Shown piece after piece: positions 55,850 to 64,000 of a stretch of DNA of 64,000 nucleotides (positions within the stretch are counted from its first letter, which is position 1; each line of letters starts with the position of its first letter). The notes under the pieces are model-generated. The model was given only the letters and a program-made list of their open reading frames with translations, was not told the DNA's origin and searched no databases. Source of the DNA: Kitagawia praeruptora (lineage: Eukaryota > Streptophyta > Magnoliopsida > Apiales > Apiaceae). The stretch lies in the NCBI GenBank assembly GCA_037693485.1, contig CM075350.1, positions 117,801,001-117,865,000 on the forward strand, written 5' to 3'. Position numbers and translations under genes: made by a program.

Positions 55850-57320
55850 AGAAGACATGTCCCTTGATGAAATCTATGGAATGCTTAAGACTCATGAGCT
55901 TGAGATGGAACAAAGAAGCAAGAGGCATGGAAGCAAGACCAAGTCAATTGCTCTTAAAGCTGAGGAGAAAGCTTCTAAAGAAATTGCTGTGAAAAAAAGT
56001 CAATCCAAATGAAAGGCTCTTATTACAAAGTCTGATACTAAGTCATCAAATTCTGATGATGACTCAAACTCTGACAATCTCACAGACTCTGATGATGATG
56101 GTAGTGATGCTGAGATGATACAACTTGCAGCCCTAACGGTGAAAGGCTTCAAGAAGATGGCTTACAAGAACTTCAGGAAGGGAAAGAAGTTCACACGAAG
56201 AGATTCAAATTTTGACAAGAAGAATTTCAGAAAAGCTGAGGGAAAGGAAAACAGGTCTGGGAAAGTCGACAAGTCCAAGATCACATGCTATAATTGTGGT
56301 GAGAAAGGACATTTTGCACCTGAGTGCAAGAGAGCCAAAGCTGATAAAAGTCAATCTTACATCACAAAGAAGAAGGACTGGGCTGACACTTCAGACTCTG
56401 AAGATGAGGTGAACTACGCCTTGATGGCAAATGTTGATAGTATCTCTGAAGCTACTGAGACCAAGGTACCTCACTCTATTCTAGCTTTTGATACTACTGA
56501 TATATCTGAGTTAAGACTCTTTCTTAAAAACTTGCATGTTAGCTATAGAGATCAGACTTTAGAAAATGAAAGAATAAAATCTGAAAGTCTAGACCTTAGA
56601 AAGGGAAATGATTATCTAGAATTAGAATTAGTCCAGATGTTAGAAATTCAGAAAGAGAGAGATGATGCTATTTTTGTTAAAAATGAATTATTGAAAAAGC
56701 ATGCTTATCTTGAATCTGAACTTGCTAAAGAAAGAAACATTCTTAAAATTTGGACTAACTCTGGTAAGAAAACTCAGGATATCATAGACAATGATTGTTG
56801 GAAAGAAGGTCTAGGTTACACTGATAAAAAGAAAACTATGAACCTAGAAGCTGAGACCTCTAAACCTGTATTTACTGAAAAGGCTGCAAAACCCAAAATT
56901 AATCATGTGAGGTTTGTACCAAAATCTGACAAACCAAAACAGGATAAAGCCAAATCAGTAGATATTAGTTCAATGTCTCAGAAACAGCTTAAACACAAGC
57001 TGAAGGAGTTAAAAAGAATAAACAAGGAAAAAGAACCTAGGAAAAACAGAAATGGAAAGGTAGGCATCAGTAAAAGCAATAACTATATGCCTATTCCCAA
57101 TGCTCCTAGGAAGAAATGTTATAACTGTGGAAGTCCTAACCATCTTGCTGCTTTTTGCAGGAAGAATAAAAATATAAACTCTACAATTTGTTACAAATTC
57201 ACATGTATTTTAAATGTCCATATTTTTAGGACTTGTGAATTTACTTTGCATCCAGTCATCATTTTTTTTAGGTATCTCTATATTAATTACCACGCTTATA
57301 AATGCTATATTTTATGGTAA
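55850..57320 (+). pseudogene. S2 gag remnant (two CCHC knuckles)
   Basis: The frame enters as SLDEIYGMLKTHELEMEQRSK, then an in-frame TGA near 56010, and continues as an open frame from 56115. Knuckle 1 is CYNCGEKGHFAPEC (about 56289-56330), a coiled-coil-like region spans about 56500-56760, and knuckle 2 is CYNCGSPNHLAAFC (about 57118-57160). The order and linkers match gag of S1 (HVRFV, RKNRNGK...ISK, NAPRKKCY). The capsid N-terminus is missing. The frame beyond knuckle 2 runs into unrelated AT-rich sequence; 57321-57867 holds no supported gene and marks the pol deletion. Confidence 0.82.
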
Positions 57321-57867
57321 TTAGTTAGTAAATAATTGAGTTAATTGTAGCATAATTAAATAAATATTTTATTGACATATATCAATTAATGATATTTTGT
57401 TAATTTTATGTCTATTTAATTGTGAGTTTATCTGATTATCGTGGATTAATTCTTGATTTACTGTGTGATTATTTTTAAATCCATAATAATTAGAAGTATA
57501 ATATGTGTATGTGTATAGACTGATAGGTTTCGGCGATAAGATGTTTTTTCGGCCGACAGGTTTCGGTGATAAGATGTTTTTTCAGCTAATTAGGTAGTTA
57601 GGTGAGAAATTATTGAGCGGTGTTATTTTTCAAACATAACCTGTCACTATTACACCTAACCCACTAATACTTGAAACCTTATAAATGATGAGTTTTTGTT
57701 TATGTTTAACATCATCAATTTTCAGATATACATAGCATATACACACAATTGCTGAATATTTCAAGCTTTGACCGGAAAGATATCTCAATCTAGCTGGTGG
57801 TTTTTAGAGCGGATTTCATATTCTTGTTATACGCACTAACCCTTGTTTTTGAATTTCCTCAAAGTTT

Positions 57868-59978
57868 TTGAAAATGGCATTGCAGGGAATCTTTTTAATT
57901 GCTAAAGTTAATCCTGTTTCTATTCAGCAAATCGAAACCATTCAGGATGAGCAATTTTGGGCTTGGACACAATTTCTGAATGAACATTCATTAATCCGCT
58001 ATGCTTTAGTTACACAGGTGCAGCTTAACCATGATGCATTGTGTGAATTATATTGCAGTGCGGTTAACACTTCTGGACAGAACGGGTGTGCATTCACATA
58101 TCGACTATTTGGTAGGTCGATTAGGGTCACTGAACGAGATGTTAATCGAATTCTTCATTTTCCTATGGAAAATCTCGTTTCTGATCCTACACCTGAACAG
58201 ATTGAAATGTTCTTTCGTTTTATAAGGTACCAAGATGGCAATTTCAATACTGGTAATCTTTCTAGAACGTTTCTAACCCAGTACTGGAATTTCTTCTTTC
58301 ACACTCTTAACCATGTTTTTTCCTCAGATAGAACAAATCAAGATCGAATACCTGAATTTATTCAAATAATAGGGTATGCGGTCGCCAATAATTTGAGGAT
58401 TAATCTTGGAAAAATTGTGCTTGGTCAAATCATTTTAAAAATGAAACGCTTGGGAACAAGAGACGTTCGGACTCAAAATGTCAAATGTCTATATCCAAGA
58501 TTTCTACAGTTAATATTGAATGATTTTTTGAATGATGAAGACAGGGTACGCTTGGAAATGGTCAAAAGGTGGAATGTTCTTCCATGAAGACGAATGTAAT
58601 TAATTACATAAGCAAAAAGAAATATACGGATGTGCCTACAGTCCTAACTGAATATCTAAAGACTGTCCCACTTCCGTTGTTACCACGACCAGTGAGAGCA
58701 GGTATACGACAAGGTAATATTTCAATCCCTGCTATTCCAACCTTTGTATTCCCTATTGTGTCACAGGAAATACAGTTTCTACAGCCCCCAGTGGCCATCT
58801 TACTCGACCAAGAGCAGGAAATCCCACCGACTCTAACACAGGTCGAAGAGCCCATTCTACAAATGCAAACACAAACACAACAAACTCCTACACCTCAATT
58901 GTCACTTAAACGACCAGTCATCCACATTATTGAGGGAGATAGTGCCTCAGCAGCACCACATAAGGAGTTAGTTAAAACAGCCGCTCTACCTCATTCTAAA
59001 CGAAGAAAACCCAATGAACCTGAGGTAACGGTAACTGTTAGTGAAACAATTCTTTCTTATCCAATGAGTGCAAATGTAAATGAGGTTGAATTGACGGGAG
59101 CAACTATCTTGAGTTCCATTTCACGGAACATACGAGTGGTTGATGATCTTTCAAAAGATCAAATGCCTTCACAGGCATCCGAGGTGGAATTACCTACCTC
59201 AATAACTGCTGGTGAATCTTCCATTTTACGGAATGATCCATTGGTGGGTGGTTCTTTTATGAACCAAGTGTCTTCACAGACATACAAGGGAAACTTGGGT
59301 TTTGTGCCATTTAATCGATTCAAGTTTAACCTCCCAGAGGGAAAATCTTTGGATCTCTTTCGAGATTTACCACCTTTTACCAGTGGTCGGCAACTCGCTT
59401 CACGCGAGGACGGAAGCTCACGAACTTTCATTGCACCATCTGTGACCTCTGAAAAAGGGGCTAGGATGATTTCATTTGCAGGTACACATATCGGTGGAAG
59501 CTCTAGAGGAAAGTTGAGGGAAACACCAACAGAACATGTAAGTGTAACCCAAACCATTAAACCGAGTGAATATATAGTGTTGAGTGAAACACCTGCAGAA
59601 CGTACGAGTGAGCAACCTACTCAACCACATGCACCTATAACCAGATAGGAATACACCAGACTCCTTACACGGGTCCAAACAATGGAGAAAGAGTTGTCAA
59701 ATATCTGTAAGTCCATTGCAGAAATCAAAAATTTGCAACTTATTCAACATGATGCATTCCAGGTTCAATTAAGTTCCATGGCAGCCCAGTTTAGTCATGC
59801 AATTAATTCCTTGGTGAAGACAGCTTCGTCTAAATTACCGACTCCACCTCCTACTATTTTGAAGGATAACCCAACTGAGGGGGAGAAGGTGGATGGGCAA
59901 GAAGCTACTAGGCGTAATAAAGGGAAGGAAAAGATTGTTGACACGGAATTAACTTTATCTTGGGAAAGGAAAAGCTAA
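57868..59978 (+). pseudogene. S2 extra ORF, homologous to the S1 extra ORF, broken
   Basis: The first frame (57868-58587, 239 aa) is the conserved N-terminal domain: LSRTFLTQYWNFFFHTLNHV, NLRINLGKIVLGQIILKM, YPRFLQLILNDFL, each aligned to S1. A frame change near 58570-58587 leads to a Pro/Thr/Gln-rich region (58569-59648), ended by TAG (59646-59648). The same frame class continues at 59682-59978 with a coiled-coil-like, Lys-rich C-terminus similar in character to that of S1. It is followed by AATAGGGGGAGAT (polypurine tract, about 60195-60206). Function unknown; decayed. Confidence 0.75.
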
Positions 59979-60206
59979 TGGGAGTATTAGTGCAATGTGG
60001 AAAGAAAGCAAAGGCAAACTTGAAGATATGTTCAGTCTACAGGAACAATTGTCTTGCACTTGGTTAAATTTTAGAAATCTAGAAAATGTATATATATGAT
60101 CCAGAATGCACTTTAATATTATTTATCTTTGTATTTTATTTTGTATCAGTTGAGTTATCCTCTAGGTATTTGCTTGTCAAACCCTAACAATCAAATAGGG
60201 GGAGAT

Positions 60207-61428
60207 TGTAAAGTATAATGAAATGTAATATGTAATGGAGGACATATATAACTCAACTGGATAAAAGATAAATAATATTAACTCTATACAGGGATCGTGA
60301 AATTTGAAGAACAGGCACCAACAAGGATCAAGTCGCTGAAAGAAGTTCATTAACATGATCAAGCCTCAATGACATAATAAGATGTACAGATGATTCAGTT
60401 GAAGGGCCAAAAAATTTCATGTATTTGAAGATATTGCTGCAGGCTAATAAATTGGAATGTAACGAAGGTGTGAAGATCAAGATCAGTGATAGTCACTTGT
60501 GAACCAGACCAGTGCACCAAGTGTCAACACATACGGGAAGGATCAACACATTAATTCATAGAAAGAATTGCCAAAGCCTATTGACGATCAAGGACAGACA
60601 TAATATCTCAAGGTATTGTCAAAAGTTAATTTACTCTGAAAATTAAATAAGTAACAGATTAATTAATTATTTATAACAAAATAATTAAATTAATCTGGTA
60701 CTTGAATTATTTTCAGAGGTGAATTAAAACAGCAGAATAAACAGAAGAGAGAAAATGAATAGTATCCAAAATCACTATTCATATGAATAGTAACCGAAAT
60801 CACTATTCACTTGAATAGTAACCGAAATCACTATTCATATGAATAGTAACCGAAATTACTATTCATGAATAGTTCCCAAAAGTACTATTCATAAAGTAAG
60901 AAACATGTGTGGCCCACATGAATTAAAAAATCAAAGTTTAAAACTTTGAATTGAAAAAATGCAGTGTTGAATTGAAAAATGCAGTGTTGAAAAATGCAGT
61001 GTTTAATATACGTAATCAGTTACGTATATTAACTGCATAGTGACTTTCTGAAAACCTATAAATAGGCCTGTTGTATTTCATTTAAAAATACACCTCAACA
61101 CACAACTTTCTCTCTCTCTTAAATATCTTCTCTGTGTAAGCTGCTAGACAGTTCATCTAGTAGGAAAGCCGACTTAGCCCGTTTTCAGGAAGTGTCGGAT
61201 AGAAGGTCCTCGTGCCTAAACTATCCTTAGGAGTGTTCGAGTTTTTGAAGCTAATCCGTTGGATTAGAAGTTGTAACACCCCTTGGGTTTTTATCAGTTC
61301 AAAGATATTTTCCCGAAACAATTGTTTTATTTCGATTCAGTCGTTGACCTCATTTTTCACATCTCGAAAATTGAAATATTTTTAAATAACGTATTCAACC
61401 CCCCTTCTACGTTATTCCGGACCTAACA
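60207..61428 (+). repeat. 3' LTR of S2
   Basis: Starts after the polypurine tract. The hairpin is conserved at 61003-61032 and the TATA box at 61057-61064. It differs from the 5' LTR by loss of one 18-bp palindromic unit and a short duplication of GCAGTGTTGAAT. Confidence 0.9.
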
Positions 61429-61603
61429 GTTATATACAGAGGTCCAAGGTTCGATTCCCGCCAACAACATATTAATTTATATTTAATACTAAAAATTATT
61501 ATATACAAAAATGTAAGGTTCGAATTCTTCCCATGATATATAAAAATTAATATTTATAATAATATATTACACTATAAACAAATTATAAAAAAATTAAAGT
61601 AAC

Positions 61604-61630
61604 CCGTGCTTTGCACGGACTATAAGCTAG
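61604..61630 (+). other. Helitron 3' terminus: hairpin and CTAG
   Basis: A 6-bp stem with TTT loop (61604-61618) lies 8 bp upstream of CTAG (61627-61630), then T. Classic plant Helitron terminator structure. Confidence 0.88.
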
Positions 61631-61962
61631 TTACATTAACACATCTAGTCGTTTACTGTCCCATTTTCAGAACATTTATAATAGTCGTTCTCGTTTTATA
61701 TTCCGTACCCAAAAATAATACAAATTCTTGTTTTTGCTGTGTAGGGGCTGAGTTGGTTCCCCTATCTAAAGGTTAGAGGCTTCGAGCCACATACGCTGAT
61801 GACTACCACCTTGCCAACGTATCCTCAAGTTTCTTGGTCCACGCAAATATAGATCAACTATTCCAGGGCTGGGCCTGAAGACAAGCCATGATGACCTGAC
61901 TGAACTTCATTCTTAACTTCAGCCATATCACAATTCACAGAATTACATTATCACATGACTAG

Positions 61963-62204
61963 AAAAGGGGTTGAGTTGGCACAGTGGTAAGTGTCCAATC
62001 CGTGAACTGTGAGGTCACGGGTTCGATTCTTGTCGGGGTCAAAAACTGGAAACAATTTCCCTATCTTTGTGTAGGGGCATGATTGCGTACATCCTACCCC
62101 CCTCAGACCCTGCTCATACGGAATATACTGAGTACGTTGTGTTATTGTTGTACATTCTGACCCCTACTCATGCGGGATATACTAAGTACATTGTGTTGTC
62201 GTTG
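61963..62204 (+). mobile_element. tRNA-derived SINE (Au-like)
   Basis: Pol III A box-like TTGGCACAGTGG (61976-61987) and B box GGTTCGATTC (62020-62029), spaced as in tRNA genes. The 3' part (TGTGTAGGGGCATGATTGCG ... ATATACTGAGTACGTTGTGTTATTGTTGTA) resembles the Au SINE family with a TTG-repeat tail. A 19-bp duplication TACATTATCACATGACTAG flanks it (61944-61962, 62205-62223). The 3' ~50 bp is itself partially duplicated (from 62158). Confidence 0.8.
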
Positions 62205-62435
62205 TACATTATCACATGACTAGGAGAATTTTCATGGCCATATATATGACTACAAATTATGACGTCCTAACTAACTTCATTTATTTTATTTTTTTTGTCA
62301 GGTAAATAAATCAAAGTTGTTGTACATTATCACATGACTAGGAGAATTTTCATGGCCATATGACTACAAATTATGACGTCCTAACTAACTTCATTTATTT
62401 TATTTTTTTTGTCAGGTAAATCAAACTATTTATCG
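62205..62435 (+). repeat. Direct repeat, ~115 bp x 2
   Basis: TACATTATCACATGACTAGG...GTCAGGTAAAT occurs at 62205-62308 and again at 62322-62421, differing by a TATA deletion and small changes. It starts with the SINE target-site sequence, so that motif appears three times. Confidence 0.85.
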
Positions 62436-62704
62436 TTATCACATGATTGAGAAAATTTTGCGAGGTCTAGTTACTAGTTGTGAATATGTATGGTGAAATC
62501 ATAATTTAAAAATCAGAGAGTTAAAAAAATTTAATTGCATAAATCTAATCATATTCGTACAACCATTAAAAATTTTAATTTGTGTTCACTTTTTACGTAT
62601 TTTTACACAAAATTTGTTATTTTCAAGTGTTCCCATAAAGTAAATTCTCAAGATCGGTCCATGCATGTTCCCTCCCCATTCAATTCTCACCAAGGGGACA
62701 CTAC

Positions 62705-62909
62705 GGGGGTGTTTGGGGGAACTTTTTTCCAGAATAAGTCAACTTATTTTAAGACAAAGTTAGAGATTCCTAACTTTCTAACTTATTTTTGCAACTTATT
62801 GAATCTCAAATATACATTAAATACTTGTATAAAAAAAGATTATCAAAATATAAAATTTTTACCAAAAAATAAGTACATAAACCCATAAAAGAAGCTGAGC
62901 CAAACGGGC
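62705..62909 (+). mobile_element. 205-bp MITE in the LecRK spacer
   Basis: Ends GGGGGTGTTTGG and CCAAACGGGC with short imperfect inversion. Flanked by ACTAC (62700-62704, 62910-62914), extendable to 8 bp with one mismatch, hence possibly hAT. Absent from the matching spacer at about 14643, which confirms insertion. Confidence 0.72.
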
Positions 62910-63114
62910 ACTACATTAGTCGTGACTCGTGAGAGTTCATCGAAGTAAACATGGACTGGAGTACGATACAGTAGATTGTGATTGATATATGATGGAAATC
63001 ATGGAATCAAGGAATATGTGGTCGTCTGGGCTGAGAAAATAAGACTAAGGGCCTATTTGGATGGAGAGTTAGGTTGGGAAGGGTCATAATATAATTAATT
63101 ATTATTTTTTTGTG

Positions 63115-64000
63115 AAAAATTATTTTCAAATCAATATTTTTGAAAAAAAAATTCGGGGAAAAATATTTCCGAACCAATATTTCGGGAAAAAAAATTCTCA
63201 ACCAATATTTCGGAAAAAAATATTTTTGAACCAATATTTTGAAAAAAAATATTTCGGAACCAATATTTCGGAAAAAAATATTTCCGAACCAATATTTCGG
63301 AAAAAATATTTCTGAACCAATATTTCGGAAAAAATATTTCCGAACCAATATTTTGGGGAAAAATATTTCCGAACCAATATTTCGGGAAAAAATATTTCCG
63401 AACCAATATTTCGGAAAAAAATATTTCTGAACCACTGTTTCAGGAAAAAATATTTCCGAACCAATATTTCGGAAAAAATTATTTCCGAAATATTGGTTCG
63501 GAAAAAAATATTTCGGAAATATTGGTTCGGAAAAAAATATTTCTGAAATATTGGTTCGGAAAAAAATATTTCCAAAATACTGGTTCGGAAAAATATATTT
63601 CGAAAATATTGGTTCTGAAAAAAATATTTCCGAAATATTGGTTCGGAAAAAAATATTTCCGAAATATTGGTTCGGAAATATTTTTTCCTGAAATACTGAT
63701 CCAAAAATATTTTTTCCGGAAATATTGGTTCGGAAATATTTTTTCCCGAAATATTGGTTCATAAATATTTTTTTCCGAAATATTGGTTCAGGAATATTTT
63801 TTCCAAAATATTGGTTCGGAAATATTTTTTATAGAAATACTGATCCAGAAATATTTTTTTCCAAAATATTGGCTCAGAAATATTTTTTCCCGAAATATTG
63901 GTTCCGAAATATTTTTTCTGAAATATTGGTTCGGAAATATTTTTTCCTGAAATACTGATCCCAGAAATATTTTTTCCGAAATATTGGTTCAGAAATATTT
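63115..64000. repeat. Palindromic AT-rich minisatellite / foldback array, running off the window
   Basis: About thirty 29-31-bp units built from CCAATATTTCGG and an A7TATTTCC spacer. From about 63120 the motif reads CCAATATTTCGG. At about 63485 it flips to CCGAAATATTGG, and near 63680 the A-run spacer also flips to a T run. Many frames are open only because of the repeat. It begins inside sequence starting GGGCCTATTTGGATGG (63051), a MITE-like terminus, so it may be the body of a foldback transposon whose other end lies beyond 64000. Confidence 0.85.

Larger units (their letters stand above)
54376..61428 (+). mobile_element. Pol-less Sirevirus-like copia derivative (S2)
   Basis: LTRs are 54376-55596 (1221 bp) and 60207-61428 (1222 bp), TGTAAAG...CCTAACA, roughly 20 substitutions plus small indels apart (~1.7%). 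The target duplication is ATTAT / GTTAT (one change), inferred as GTTAT from the parallel sequence near 53560. The PBS TGGCATCAGAGC is at 55599-55610. The interior holds an 18-bp leader repeat, a gag fragment and the extra ORF region, but no protease, integrase, RT or RNase H, so it is a large deletion derivative that would depend on other elements. Confidence 0.88.
53385..61630 (+). mobile_element. Helitron-bounded insertion
   Basis: The 5' end TCTATACTATC... follows A; the 3' end is CTAG followed by T, with a hairpin (CCGTGC TTT GCACGG, 61604-61618) 8 bp before CTAG. These are the TC...CTRR, hairpin and A/T insertion-site hallmarks of Helitrons. The paralogous spacer at 14085/14086 is the unoccupied site, giving exact borders without a target duplication, as expected. 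A second 5'-like end starts at 53752, so two related copies appear fused, the first lacking its 3' hairpin. No Rep/helicase gene is present; it is non-autonomous. Most of its length is the Sirevirus derivative nested at 54376-61428. Confidence 0.85.

Noticed and set aside
61977..62050. Functional tRNA gene
   Set aside because: A and B boxes are present but no acceptor stem or cloverleaf is evident, and target duplications plus a TTG-type tail identify a SINE.
63007..63958. Overlapping ORFs with ISEPIFRKKYF-like repeats as a repeat protein
   Set aside because: Same cause: AT-rich minisatellite of ~29-31 bp open in many frames on both strands.

Overview
The window is nuclear DNA from a flowering plant, probably a eudicot; I cannot name the species. 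The evidence is nested plant LTR retrotransposons (Ty3/gypsy Tat lineage, Ty1/copia including Sirevirus-like elements), a tRNA-derived SINE, hAT- and Mutator-type MITEs, Helitron ends, an L-type lectin receptor kinase (LecRK) and a CPSF73-II-like copy. No rRNA, functional tRNA or CRISPR array was seen, and there is no operon organisation.

The backbone is an eroded tandem cluster of LecRK genes. The first ~13.3 kb is a stack of insertions in LecRK copy 1: a degenerate copia element (to 13278) entered the kinase-domain coding end, a Tat element (window start to 5145) entered that copia's 5' LTR, and a 3.0-kb solo LTR (7133-10144) entered its pol. Only the 3' end of copy 1 remains (13279 onward). 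LecRK copy 2 starts at 14978 and ends at 42610. It is cut by two young insertions with perfect 5-bp target duplications: a 13.5-kb Tat element (15086-28619) and a 12.2-kb Sirevirus-like copia in reverse orientation (28845-41007). Outside these insertions its 641-codon reading frame is intact.

From 42.6 to 53 kb lie small elements (a TRIM-like repeat, a hAT MITE, MULE MITEs, a ~1.2-kb palindrome). Among them are an intronless, disrupted CPSF73-II-like copy, relics of two further LecRK copies (47.2 kb, 50.8 kb) and a decayed gypsy-type 'Transposase_28' gene. From 53385 to 61630 a Helitron-bounded insertion contains a pol-less Sirevirus derivative (54376-61428). Its exact ends are set by an unoccupied paralogous site at 14085/14086. 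The window closes with a SINE, a MITE and a long palindromic AT-rich minisatellite that runs off the end.

The most interesting system is the antisense gene carried by the Tat elements. On the strand opposite gag-pol, between pol and the 3' LTR, both elements carry a multi-exon gene: Transposase_28-like domain, then a basic NLS-like and low-complexity part (strongly acidic in the second element), then a coiled coil. Intron positions, phases and near-identical intron sizes are conserved, and each copy has a TATA-like box and a possible 5'UTR intron. In the 15-28 kb element the spliced frame is open for 990 codons, and a second small antisense ORF has its own TATA box. Two divergent Sirevirus elements also share a homologous extra ORF downstream of pol.
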